Below are positions 47,401-60,815 of a stretch of 64,000 nucleotides of DNA, in pieces. Position 1 is the stretch's first letter. Every line of letters begins with the position of its first letter. Source of the DNA: Lepidurus packardi. Lineage: Eukaryota > Arthropoda > Branchiopoda > Notostraca > Triopsidae. The translations under genes were made by a program, and so were the position numbers. The stretch is taken from positions 10,664,001 to 10,728,000 of the forward strand of contig JAKZAN010000005.1 of assembly GCA_023053545.1 (NCBI GenBank), given 5' to 3'. The notes below the pieces were generated by a model. That model made no database searches. It saw only the letters and a list, made by a program, of their open reading frames with translations, and was not told the origin of the DNA.

Positions 47401-48621
47401 GAAACCAAACTGCCCAGACAACATAAACCTGATCTGATTTACCAGTTGAATTCACCATCTAAACCAATTTTTTTTTTCGCGTAAGGAGCTTATTGTATCT
47501 ATTTGAACAGAGAATTGTATTTAGTTGAACAGAGAATTGTATTTAGTTGAACAGAGAATTGTATTTAGTTGAACAGAGAATTGTATCTAGTTGAACAGAG
47601 AATTGTATTTAGTTGAACAGAGAATTGTATTTAGTTGAACAGAGAAGTCGAGAGGAGAAAATGTGAAAATCTTCAATGTTTCAGTTTGAAAAGAAACTTA
47701 CAGATAGGAAATCCAGAATTATTTCTTTGAAAAAGTAAATTTTGAACTGTGTAGACATTGATTTCGCGAATCCGATGCTAACTTTCACGCATTCGTTGGC
47801 TTTATTGGATTTGTATGTAAATCGTCTGATAGTCAATATGAGAACACCAGCCAAACAAAGCGTCCACGGTATCAGCATGAGACTCTCCACGCCTCAGGAG
47901 TCTCCTGAAAGACCGGACTGGGGGATGCAAATACTTGAAACAGGTTCAGTTTTAGAAACGAAGGTGAAAGTGTCCATATACAGACCCAAGCATCTGCCTG
48001 AATGACCTGAACCTCTAACTGCAAAATCATGTTCAAGAAAAACTTCCCTTCCTTTCGCTTCGCCCATATTCCCTGACAACGACTACCTCACGCAACACGA
48101 GATTAGCCTAATTAGGCTAGCTTCTCCAGGCTTAACTAGTAGTTTTATCGCGTACCAGTCGTGACCTGGACTCCCCTCTATGCCCTCTATATACGCTTAT
48201 TAGGTACCGCGAAGTCACCATCACCTCGTATCAGGGAATCTTCTCCGTCAATCGTTCCCACATTGCCAACTAAAACTAACCGACAAGACTCTTAACATGA
48301 TCGCCGTAGTTACACATCTTGATTCTGAATTCCCTATTCAAAACCTTTGTCTAGAAAAAGTCTATAACAAGCCAAAAACGAATTCCAAATCAATGCCTCG
48401 ATATCTCGTAACTGCTTAGTAGTTGGCTTAGTAGTGCTTAGTAGTTGGCTTACTTTCCAAATTCATATGTTCAGTCGAAAACGCAACAATAAAAAAAAAC
48501 AATGAAATTGTTTGAATTCTATTCGGGTATTATTAGAACATTGGATATTCGATGACAGGGTCGAATTACGGGTAATAGCAAGACTATAAAACAATTGCGG
48601 TGCTTACCTAAGGTTCCACAT
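35464..48621 (-). CDS. DBLOX: Double heme peroxidase (DBLOX type), two tandem peroxidase domains
   Basis: Eighteen minus-strand exons: 48621-48608, 44626-44379, 42527-42422, 42344-41959, 41799-41671, 41601-41427, 41361-41142, 40924-40769, 40705-40570, 40518-40350, 40279-40001, 39917-39751, 39638-39503, 39434-38938, 38829-38653, 37202-36011, 35917-35764 and 35652-35464, giving 1509 residues. The first exon supplies MWNL, completing a signal peptide ([16 protein letters not shown]). A peroxinectin-like propeptide ([14 protein letters not shown]) leads to domain 1, which keeps the distal His (YVSHDLS), [16 protein letters not shown] and DRFWYEND, but its proximal His position reads Gln. A second propeptide ([15 protein letters not shown]) and two RxKR sites precede domain 2. 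Domain 2 has [44 protein letters not shown] and DRFWYENG. The Cys-rich C-terminus ends VNNLFG. It is a secreted, probably extracellular-matrix or immune peroxidase by family. Confidence 0.9.
37469..37583. mobile_element. Foldback (hairpin) element in a peroxidase intron
   Basis: Two 48-bp arms, 37469-37516 and 37536-37583, are inverted copies that differ at only three positions and enclose a 19-bp loop. The arm starts CTAGCGGCAAGAATGGG. It lies in the 1.45 kb intron 37203-38652 with other repeats (37900-38110 AT-rich, 38390-38620 shared with the TMEM184 intron). No transposase is present. Confidence 0.65.
38387..38620. repeat. Second copy of the TMEM184-intron dispersed element
   Basis: GATGTTTTGTTATTGTTTTG, CCGGCAAAGTTTCTACGCTTG and the CAATTTGTCACC to AGCACAATGTCCC segment align with 31190-31740, but without the nested foldback found there. 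The two copies lie in introns of different genes. Confidence 0.6.
41069..41104. repeat. Perfect 36-bp palindrome in a peroxidase intron
   Basis: The sequence reads identically on both strands for 36 bp, centred on GAATTC between 41086 and 41087. It sits at the end of an AAATAAAACA simple-repeat tract and just before the exon ending at 41142. Confidence 0.75.
42570..42910. repeat. ATCAACTA-type simple repeat with an internal duplication
   Basis: Runs of ACTATCAACATCAACTAGCA-like units fill about 42570-42710 and 42780-42830. A unit with CATGTCTTGT, CATTATTTAT and ATTGTACAGGATT occurs twice, at about 42708-42785 and 42830-42905. It lies in the peroxidase intron between 42528 and 44378. Confidence 0.7.
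45228..45870. repeat. 225-bp tandem repeat, about 2.9 copies
   Basis: Near-identical units have ACTGTCAATCGAAGTTTAGA at 45231, 45456 and 45681, a spacing of exactly 225 bp. Each ends in short CTCTCTATTTACC subrepeats. Low divergence suggests recent expansion. It lies in the first peroxidase intron. Confidence 0.9.
47493..47646. repeat. 22-bp minisatellite, 7 copies
   Basis: TTGTATTTAGTTGAACAGAG plus AA is repeated seven times with one- or two-base changes. It is in the first peroxidase intron, about 960 bp downstream (in gene orientation) of the start-codon exon. Confidence 0.9.
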
Positions 48622-49578
48622 GTTTTCCCAAAGTACGAGGGGAAGCCCCGGAAGGCTCTTGAGAGCAATTCAAATTCGACTGTCCTTTAGACAATCCGTT
48701 AGCGTCCACTTTCTGTCTAGTCCCACTTGAGAAACTTTTCACTAACCGCAATGCATTGCCCGGCCAAATTTCCCTCAATTTCGCTTCCAATCAGAAAAAA
48801 GCAAATTTAAGAAAAAAAGGCAGACGCACAACAATGAAGTTGCTTGGATGGCACCACGAATGGAAGCAGAGGAGGAGTATCCACTTTCTCGAGAAACTGG
48901 CTCTTACAAACTTGGTGGCTGTCGCTTCGGTATCAAAAGCAAACTAGAAGCCAAAAGACAAAACCTCCTCTCGTACAACACTTCACTTTCTTCCGCGACT
49001 GTGGTGCTCAACTGCTGGGCAACTAATGGGACCATCAAGCCTCACGCTTACCAAACTTATGACTGCAACTTTAACACTACCTTTGGCCAGCTTATGCACT
49101 TTTACCAAGGGGGGCAAGGGGGGCAGTGCGCCAAAAGAGAGAGAGAGGTGGGGGGAGCCACCGGAGTCAGCGAGAGTGAGAGAGAGAGAAAGAGCAAGCA
49201 GGTAGCACCACCTTGGAACTTTTCTCCTCACTTACACTATCGCCACGCTTCTTCCGCTTTTTTCACCCACGTTGGCACCCACAAGTCCCTTATGCATCCC
49301 CAAAACTCACGTGTCTTAATATCATGATTCCGTTCTCGACCTATGAAGCCCAACCTTTCCTCCTCCTTAGTATCACCCCTCCTTCCCCCCACACACCTCA
49401 AGATTCCTCCAATGGGCAAAGTTCCACAACTTTCACTAACTTAGCAATGCTTGTCTTCCCGAAGAATTTCGTCCTCCATCCTTATCTTAATTTTACGGAA
49501 TTTTAACTTCATCAGCTTAGATTTCAGATTCTCCCCTCTAATTTCGTAATGTCAAGTTCGTTATTTTGTTTGTTTATT
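48622..49578. other. Peroxidase 5' flank; GA-rich microsatellite
   Basis: Upstream of the peroxidase start codon on the minus strand. A GA-rich run lies at about 49135-49195. No other gene is supported. Confidence 0.4.
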
Positions 49579-49947
49579 CCATTTCTTCGAGTTCATATTT
49601 AGAAAATTTTAAACAAGGGTTAGTGAGGTTCTGATTTACTAATTTCCTTGCATCCTTCGTGGAGGTAATGTAGATTTCGGGAATCTTCCTATTGAATTTG
49701 GGAATCTTCCTGTTGAATTTGGGAATCTTCCTGTTGAATTTGGGAATCTTCCTGTTGAATTTGGGAATCTTCCTGTTGAATTTGGGAATCTTCCTGTTGA
49801 ATTTTTCCATTTCTTCGAGTTAATATTTAGGAAATTTTAAACAAGGGTTAGTGAGGTTCTGATTTACTAATTTCCTTGCATCCTTCGTGGAGGTAATGTA
49901 GATTTTGGGAATCTTCCTGTTGAATTTGGGAATCTTCCTGTTGAATT
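49579..49947. repeat. Compound tandem repeat: 21-bp units inside a 227-bp duplication
   Basis: GGGAATCTTCCTGTTGAATT plus T is repeated about six times at 49678-49804. The flanking segment from CCATTTCTTCGAGTT to GGAGGTAATGTAGATTT at 49579 recurs at 49806, followed by two more 21-bp units. The open frame across it on the minus strand is only repeat translation. Confidence 0.9.
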
Positions 49948-50842
49948 TTTAACCATTTCTTTTCCAATTAACGCCAACTTTTCTTGCCGTTAATTCTACT
50001 TTCGATCTCAAAGTTTCGACCGGGGAATTTGCAGTGATACCTGAAACTCTCCTTCCTGTTGATTTTTCAATCTGATTTTATGGGCCTTTTTTATCACTCG
50101 CTAATACTTGAGCGTTTTCCAATTCGTTCTATTTGACCTCAATGTTCTTTCCTAACCAAACGAATAACAGCAGTAAATTGGGCGAACTAATCCAAATCCC
50201 GAGTTTCATTACGACCTATTAAAATCCTTTCTGGAGTTGTTGTTTAGATTTCGAGCTCAAACGGAGGGAAAGTATCTAGTTTATGGGGTTATTCGAACTG
50301 TATAAAGACTCCGTTGTGCGATTTTATCTAAAAAGAAAAATATATCTTATGAATCGCGAAATGCGGTTTAGGACGAGAAATATAACAGTACTTGTTTATA
50401 CTCGGTACTCTGGTCCCTGGAAAGCGAAAGGTAACTCCGTGTCAGTTGCTTTCTCTTGTTTTTCACCTCTTCACCGCGTCCTTGAGATATCATTTTTTAG
50501 TTCATTTTTTAACTATACGACCGTTCCAATTAGAACAATGGAAACAGGGGGTCAAGAAGCTTTCAACCTAAAAGGAAAAACAAAACGTGTGCAGTGTTGT
50601 TTGGTATTCAGGTGTTCAGGTCTTTCGCCTGGAGAAAATCTGTAAATTTTGTCCTATTTGACAAAATTGTTTTCCTGCTTTCACACGGCAAAATCGGTCC
50701 AATTATAAAATCGCTTTGGCACAACTTTGTTTTGCTTTCCGAAGGCTATAAAAATGTGAAATTTAAAAAATAATAATAAAAAATTCAACTTAACTGAAAC
50801 GGCTTTTTTAGGTATTTTTTGAAGCTATGACTAATTGTCTAT
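49948..50842. other. No recognisable gene
   Basis: AT-rich sequence with short unsupported open frames only. Confidence 0.45.
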
Positions 50843-51145
50843 TTAACAAATGACAACTTCGCGGTCCGGACCGTACAAAACCACAAGTATGGGGCACTCC
50901 GGTACTCCAGAGAGTTGTCCATTACGGTTGTACGCAACGAAAGCGAAACTGTCCTTCCCTTGGAAGGTATTTGGTGGTGGGATGTCCTTCGCCTCAGAGA
51001 GTTCGTTGAAATCGTCGTATATTAGATGGTTTGCATTGTAATCCATCATTTTAATTTCCCTCGGGACTTTCGTTTCCACACTAACAGCAGCAGCTTGGAA
51101 GTTTTTAATGAGTCAGCAAGGCCAATACCACCGCATTCCTAAAAC
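50843..51145 (-). pseudogene. Unrecognised exon-like sequence, apparently with a frame break
   Basis: From a plausible acceptor (TTTTAG before 51141) the minus strand reads ECGGIGLADSL in one frame. The next, equally protein-like stretch (from KNFQAAAVSVETKVPREIK near 51105 to DREVVIC and a stop at 50843) is in another frame. The two look like parts of one protein separated by a one-base shift near an A run at about 51105. The later part, with IYDDFNELSEAKDIPPP and KDSFAFVAYNRNGQLSG, alternates hydrophobic and polar residues as a beta-rich protein would. I do not recognise the family. It could be a decayed gene, or a real terminal exon that starts at the TTAG before 51085. Confidence 0.35.
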
Positions 51146-54100
51146 AAATCCCTGGTTACATACCCAGAATACCATGTAAAACAACAAAAAGGTTTTTTGC
51201 TAATCCGCTGGTTAACTTATCAACCTTAGCATTATTTGCAACTCTCAGAAATGTCTTGGCAAAAGTATTTCAAGATAACTAAGTAGCCTTTGTGTCATGG
51301 GCGCGATTCTTCATGCTTTCCAAAGTATACAAAGCCTCAAGAGTCGTGACCTCTAGCCACCATTACACGAAGCGCGTGCAATTCCCGTAACGCGCAAAAA
51401 ACCGTCTGTTTTTCTTAACAATTAATCTTAGCGTAAGTATCCGTTACAACGCCATAAAATTAAAACCACACAAGCTCCATTACTAACTCTTCATATTTCA
51501 CGAAACCCAATTCATGACAGCGGCATATAATAATCATTATTTCAAATTACACCCAACCGTCATTTTTTCTCGCCATGGCACGGCGTCATAAAGCTCTTAG
51601 TTTTCAAAATCACTTCTACTCAATCGCAGGACACTGCTCCAAAAAACCCACATTCTGCTCTACTAACCCCAAAACACTGTGCTAACGAAACTTATACAGT
51701 AAAACATAATGCATTAAATTAATTAAAGTGAACACAGGTGGCTTGGCATGTTTTCCGTCATGGTCCCCTTAATTCCTTGTTTTTAAAAATTATTTACGCC
51801 AAAGTTACGGTGGCAGAATTTAGATACTCTAACAAAGACAGCTTCCCCTACTAACGCTGTATTTCGAGGTCCAGAAATTTCCATACCAAAGTTGGAAAGC
51901 GTTTAGAGTTTAACTACAGTTTTAATAAGGTTCATATACTTTCGAGTGCTTTCGAATTCGACATCAGCTCTCAAATTTGAAAAGGAATAACACCCGTTTA
52001 TTTGCACCTATGTGCCTAGAACCAGAACCGGGAATAGAATCTCCGTTACCACACACAAGTTCCTGCAGCGCTGTTGGTCAAGGTCCGGTGGTAAAACCGA
52101 TCAAGTGTCATAATCAGGTTTCCGGCCCCTGGACATTGATACCGATGTTTTTTTCTCCCGTCATGTAAAGACTCATTTCAGCTTTCACTCATTTCCCTTT
52201 TCCTCGCAATAATAAGCTGTCGAATTTAAAAGCACACCTTAACCTACAGCTTCAAGAATCGGGTAAGTGTGGCACGCCAAAACTCTTTCTATAACCTTTA
52301 GGGCCCATGATGGGATTTTAATAGATATTTTTTTGCTCATTTTTAGGCCTGGGGCTTTCAACGTATATGAGTTTGACCCACTAACCCAGACATTTTCTAG
52401 TTCAACCACAGCCAGCAAGCTGCGCTATACGACCGCAGAATCCTCAATGGATCCTCCGTGCAAGGTTCGTTACGCTAACGCGGCCTGGGTCCTAATTAGG
52501 CGAATACAAAATACAGAAAAGGAGACGTAGAAAAATAGATATAAAAAAAGAGACTCCAGTTGTTCTGTTATCAAGTTCCTTGTTTTGTAGGTCAAAAATG
52601 GCAAGGACATTGGGATTCTGCGTCGCATGCAATACCGGTTTCACTTTCTTGTAGCTTAACCACAATCTTTTTGTTTGTTTTGTTTTTTTAGATTTTTTTG
52701 CCCACCATTTTCTTGCATAACAGTGCGAAACAAATAAAGAAACAAGCGCTGCCCTGCTTTGCATATCAAATCTACGTGTAAAGCACCAGAAGACACTTAA
52801 CTGTATCCCCCTGCCCCTCCCGTTTAGGGGATTCCCGTACGTGTGACGTCACAAGTTGTCAGTCTGCATACCAAGCCACCGAAGGAGAAATCGTTTCTCT
52901 CTCTCTCTTTCTCTCCTTGGCGTGATTCCTTTTTTATGCTTCTAACGTCCACGACTCTTTGGCTACTCAAATAATCTAATGAATAATTAACCGCGTAAAA
53001 ACCAAATATACTTTTTTATCTGCCTTTGGCCTTTAGATAATAACTTACAATCTTGAAAAAGTTTTTGTAACGTTCAAGTAATCAACATTTGGCTGCAACA
53101 CCCTAATAAACTGCTTTACAATTCGTTTCGAAAGACACTAGAAAAACACTCAAAAGAATTGCTTAATAAATTCGACAAGAAAGTCTGAAATTTGTAAACA
53201 AAGCCGTAAATCTAACTAATCTAGCTAATTTCCCGTTCACGGGTTTTAAAACATTCGGTTTTTAAATTATTTACGATTTGGTTATTTAATGTATTACAAA
53301 ATCGTCAGGGAAACATGAAAGGGATCGTTGTTTATAATTGTAAATTTTTGTAAAGAAATTTATGGCCCGGACACAGGTAAGTAATAGGCTTGGAATCGCA
53401 GCTGGGCAGTAATGAATTTCACGGTTGGTCATTACTTTCTCGTCTGGAAGTGAAATTATATATCGTTTTTGATACTAAGCTAAGCTTTTCTTTGAGAAAA
53501 ACATACTTTCTCCCTCAAATGTTCCGAAAGGGTAACTCTGAATACAACTTTTTAGAAAGGTCTGCGTCCGTCCAAAAATTGTCTCTTCGCTGTAGGCAAG
53601 GCCGAACGCGTATACACGTTTATGGATCCTAAAGTTGCCTACTCACCTACACAAAGCATCTCTACCTTCTAGGGAATTTTTTTCTGATTACTATGCAGAC
53701 TGGGGAAAGATTATATGTCTGGTGTCTCGCGTTTGCAGAAGACCATTGGAGTTTTGCCGAGTAGGTTAATGAAACCGTAAAAGGGGCCTTTATAATGCAT
53801 GTCAAGGTTTCTTTGTAATTTTTATTAGCACCCAAAGTTTCCCTAAAACTACTTAAATACTGGACAAACCGCGCTAATTTCGTTTCCTGTGCGTCTGCAA
53901 TACAGGCTTTTGGATTGGAGGACAAACCAGCAGCGGTCTGCAAGACACCAAGCGATTTAGCCCCGCCTCTTTTCACACTTTACGATTAACACAATGTAAA
54001 CAAAAACAAAGCCGAAATTTTTGCGGTGCACCTTTGCCATTTCTATGTATTAACCATAAGCAAAGATTTGTAAGGCTTAAAAGCATAGAACGGTTCGTGT

Positions 54101-57100
54101 TTACCAACACACAAAAGAGAATAATGGTTAACCAAACGTGTGCGGTTTAGAGTACATGGTTCTTACCGCTAATGACTAACGTCGTGCATTTTTCAAAGAA
54201 GACCAAATTAAACTTTCACACTTATTTTCTATGAAGTCTTTCTAAAATAGTCGTTATTTCAACAAAGGAATTTCTAGATTTCTGTTCATAAAAATTAACT
54301 GAATTTGTTTCTTAACATCCTTGTTTCCAGGATTTTGAATTTAGAAATTTCTGTCATATTTTTCATAACCGTTAAAGTCGCGTTGAAAAAAACCCTCGAA
54401 TTGTTTCCCTTAAATAAAAAGTTACATTTAAATTGCATACGAAGTTCGGAACATTTCAGTCATAGAAAAAAGGCAAAGCTCAATTACAATCTCTTGCAAA
54501 ATGAAACCATTCAGCAAGTCGGTAATAGTTCCCAGCAATGATTTGATGCTTTGCTTAAACTTTAAAAAGATTTAATCACGCTAATGGTATCTTTACGTCA
54601 AAGTAGGGAAACTGTGTGAAAATTATAGGTTCAGACGCACGGAAATGGCAAAAACTGGACTGTAAATTCCTATTACAAAAGATTCCTGGGACAGGAAACG
54701 AACCATTTCACCATTTGGTCTATCAGGCTTTGCTTCAGAGTATTCTTAGATGAAAAAGATCTTCGATCCACATTAAAAAGGGAATTGCGTGTAAGTCGTG
54801 CAATGTCATAGCGGGTGAAAACGTGATGAGGCATCGTGAAACCGTTCGACTTTTGAAAACTTTCGCTTTCATGAGACTTTTGTTGGGTTTCAAAATCCAA
54901 AGGCGGAAAAGCTAACCCCCTCACCTCCCCCAAACGAAAAACCTGTTGCAATCAAGGATGTTTGCAGATTACAAGCGCTGTTTCCCTTTAACGCAGAGCG
55001 CAATCACGCCCTCAATATGTTAACAGTAAAATATACCAAGCCAAAAAAGCCTGGCACCCGAAAGTCGTCCTTTTCACTTATGGGAAATTCCTTTTCCTTT
55101 CTTTTTTTTTTTGTCGGTTATTGGGGTACCCCGTGTCCTCAAGTTCCGTTAGTTTTGGCAGAACTTCGTATGCACGATGACGACGCAAAAGAACTATTTT
55201 TATTTGCTGCAAGAATGTATGAGAAGAAAAAGAAATAAAGGGAGCTTTGCAAGATTGCATCAGTGAAAGAAACAAATGGCTTTGCAAATGGATTAATTAT
55301 GTTAGCGAAATGGCTTAGTTCTTTACACTTCTCACGCGTTTCTTTACAGCGATAACAATCATTTTCTTTTATGCACGGAGAGAAAAAATAAGAGAATCGA
55401 ATAAGAACAAAGAGATCTTCTAGCCACGACTCTTGCTTGGATGGTTCACACCTTCAATTTATGGTTGGCTTTATGATGCTAAATGACACAATCGCGTCTG
55501 GAACAGCCCCATATACAGGCAAATACTTGCTAAGCATTTCGGAATCGTACTTGGCGACGTGTTTTACAAGTTAAGGGATGCTTGTGTTGCCTAACGAAGG
55601 CCGGGAGATGCTTTGGTATCGAGGAAGAAGATTTTAATGTCGCTTTTAGTAAACAATGTGACCTTGGAGGCTGACAAGTCGGACATGTTTGGCATGAAGG
55701 AATTCGTTGACCTCGCTGTGCTGTAAAGCAAGGTCGGATTGACAATAGCCATTTGCTGAACCGCGACTTGAAGGTCTGGTTTTAAGGGTTTTAAGCTGGA
55801 AAGAAGGCCTTGGCAGTTACTCAGGTGTAATTTCTGTTCATTAGGCATGCAAGGCTCAGTTGGAGTAATGTGGTTTATATCTTGATAATAAACAGTTTGT
55901 CAATCTTACTTGTCACCTTGTACAAGAACGAAAGTCACCTGGGAAAAAACTAAGTCTAACGCAACATGGGAATTTGCCTTTGTCTAAATCTGCCTGAGAG
56001 TATTGTAACCATGGGTACTTTTTCATGGGTACTTTTCACAGTTGGCAGGCTTACCTTAAAACATACAAGACCAGATTAGTAACGAAACTAAACTGTTACA
56101 GTAACGAAACTATTGATCGCTACACGGACTTCGCAGATTGGCCAATGACACTGCTTTTACGCCGTTTGACCAACCCTGTCCTGTCATTCTCAGCCTACTA
56201 CTACGCTTAGGTAGGTAAATTCTTTCTAAACTCGAGTCAATTCAGTGAGCAGGTTATTTGATTCAATGATCAGTTCATTTAATTGTCTGGGGGAGTTTAG
56301 AAGGGTTATATCCTGTTGAGAACCCTGCCTAAACGTAAGAGTAGGCTTTAAATGACAGCATTGGTCAAAACCATGGAAAAGCAATGTCATTGGTCCATTG
56401 ACAAGGTCCATGTAGCGATTCAACAGTTTCGTTACTGTGTGTAAACAAGGCTTAGGAAATCAAGTAATAATGATTACTTCTTGGGGTAATTTAATTACTA
56501 ATCTAGGCTTGTTATTTGCTCTTGCAATGTGGTATTCTCTCAAATTATTCAAGTATACCACGTTCCACCAGAGAAACAAAACTTACCGTTTCTACGACTT
56601 CTCTAACTTCGTCCTTGCCCCCGGTAGCCATCTTTGCATCTGACACTGTGTTTTACACGTTCTGTTTCACTAAAACTTGCTTCAGATTAGATCCTTCAAA
56701 GATTAGGAAGACCTGTTTTCCTTACAGAAGTTCTTCATACGTTTTGTTTAGAACTTACAAGCAGTTGTTTACACACCTTTCCTTTGGATGTTTGTATCCT
56801 GGAAAGTTGGTGCTTTCTGTGTGCAAGCAAACTGCCTACGGCAGATTGCAGCAGTTTGAAAGCAAATTGATGACGAATCTTCTTTTTCTTTTACCTCTTT
56901 GAAGACTTTAATTACGCAATTTGAGACTACACAAAAGAGTGATTTATATTAGCGTGTAATAATTTCGCTAATTTCACCTTTGTGGTCAGAAAACTTACCC
57001 AAACTGACTACGAAAGTGGAAAGTGGAATCTGGAACATAATCGTACTTTCATTTGACACAATATATTCTACGGCTTGAATGTGACGAAATTACAGGATAA

Positions 57101-57273
57101 CACCAGGAATGTCATAAAACTTCCCACCTATAAAATATGAACAACCTTACACAACAAAACGTTAAACACAATACACATAAAAGTTAATTTTTGCCATGAA
57201 AACTGCACTACCATGGAATCTCCAACCATTCGAGCCAACGTATGGACACCCTGGTCTCTTATCTCAAGTTATT
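51146..57273. other. Gene-poor 6.1 kb; nothing assigned
   Basis: Several open frames of 60-130 codons occur, but none has family similarity or a consistent exon set. A CT-rich run lies at about 52889-52917. A short open segment at about 52347-52461 (plus), bounded by TTTTTAG and AAG|GTTCGT, is exon-like but unassigned. Confidence 0.4.
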
Positions 57274-59418
<2,145 letters not shown>

Positions 59419-59991
59419 GGTGCAGCTTATTACACTTTGCAGAATTTAGCAGTAAAATTTGGACCGCTTGGCACTCAACCGCAAGTTTAAAGGTTTTTTC
59501 ACAGGTCTCTTATGCTAGAAAATCAGGTGACAGGTTCTGTCATGTGATTCTGCTCCTTTGCTTACCCTAAGAAAGGATAAATAGACGGTTGCGCCACGAG
59601 CTTCAAATATAAAGAGGTATCCTGAAACGACGGTAGTGACATCTATGGTATTATTAGATGTTAGTATTTTTACTTGTATTGATTTTCAGGAAAATGTAGG
59701 TTAAATACATGTTATAGATATATAATAAAGCAACTTAAACGCAGATCAAACTGTCAGTTGCTGAATATAATACACCGAGGATCGCATTACTTTGAATACA
59801 TATTTCTATAATAACGCAAATTGCAAATTACGAAGTTAAACGTAATTTTAAAGCTGTTTAAAAATTTTGTATTGTTAATTTCCAATATTTATGGCATTGA
59901 AAGGACAAGCTAAAAAGATTTTAAAAGCTTCCCAGAAGTTTAAATAGGTAAAGGAATTTTTGCATGCAGCAAAAAAAAAGTAAAAATAATA

Positions 59992-60008
59992 CGCCCCCGG
60001 GTGGACTC

Positions 60009-60045
<37 letters not shown>

Positions 60046-60065
60046 GCCGATTGCGCCACGGAGGC
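59992..60065 (-). tRNA. tRNA-Asn (GTT), copy 1
   Basis: A 74-nt cloverleaf on the minus strand: acceptor GCCTCCG pairs with CGGGGGC, the D arm has GGCGCAATCGGCTAGCGC, the anticodon loop is CTGTTAA (anticodon GTT), and the T loop is TTCGAGT. Discriminator base is G. No intron. Copy 1 and copy 3 are identical. Confidence 0.95.
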
Positions 60066-60300
60066 TCTGGCGGATTATAATTTTGTAAAAATATAATTTA
60101 AAGATAGGTGAACTATTCTAATGTTGAAAGAGAATAAGCATGCTAAGTCATTGAAAATCTGTAAAATTATCAGTTAGATATTACCAATATTTTTTCTATT
60201 ATCAGTGGTGGTGTTTTCTATGTTTAACTTTGCCCTTTATGTTATAGTGTACAAGTTACACACATGGTGGTGAAGTTTTGCAGGAAGAAATAAAAACATA

Positions 60301-60317
60301 CGCCCCCGGGTGGACTC

Positions 60318-60357
<40 letters not shown>

Positions 60358-60374
60358 AATTGCGCCACGGAGGC
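60301..60374 (-). tRNA. tRNA-Asn (GTT), copy 2
   Basis: Same 74-nt cloverleaf as copy 1 with GTT anticodon. The D loop reads ATTGGTTAGC instead of ATCGGCTAGC, a normal variant for tRNA-Asn. Stems are intact. Confidence 0.95.
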
Positions 60375-60599
60375 TCTTGGTGGCTTCCAAAATCTTTTTC
60401 ACCTTCGGGGCTAGCGTGAAGTTCTTGGTGAGAATAATAGCCTACGGCTATTAGCTTTAAAAAAAGTTATTTAATTCGAAAAACAGCATAAAGTTTCAAA
60501 ATAGCTGTACTTTGCGCACAACTTCCTTTTCTACATCTAGTAAATATAATTAACTCCACGGATACCAGTATATTTCTGCGAGTAGAAATAAAATGTATG

Positions 60600-60616
60600 C
60601 GCCCCCGGGTGGACTC

Positions 60617-60653
<37 letters not shown>

Positions 60654-60673
60654 GCCGATTGCGCCACGGAGGC
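60600..60673 (-). tRNA. tRNA-Asn (GTT), copy 3
   Basis: Identical to copy 1 over all 74 nt, with GTT anticodon and intact stems. Its downstream flank (60425-60599) is similar to the downstream flank of copy 4. Confidence 0.95.
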
Positions 60674-60715
60674 TCTTGGGGGCTACCAAAAGCTTTTTCA
60701 GCTTCGGGCTCAAAG

Positions 60716-60815
60716 GATCAGGACCACAGTATAGAGGTTTACACAGTATGGTAACAGGGGTATCTTCCAATGTTAAGGTTTTCTGAGGACCTTCTCGGTC
60801 CCCAGAGTAATATTC
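60716..60815. repeat. Inverted repeat, left member, between tRNA-Asn copies
   Basis: About 95 bp containing CACAGTATAGAGGTTTACAC, AGTATGGTAACAGGGGTATC and TTCCAATGTTAAGGTTTTCTG. It recurs in reverse orientation at about 61640-61731, between tRNA copies 3 and 4. Confidence 0.85.

Noticed and set aside
47500-47650. CRISPR-like array
   Set aside because: The 22-bp units are contiguous without spacers and the genome is eukaryotic.
49574-49810. Open frame with repeated KFNRKIP units on the minus strand as a repeat protein
   Set aside because: It is the translation of a 21-bp minisatellite; the same DNA repeat continues outside the frame.
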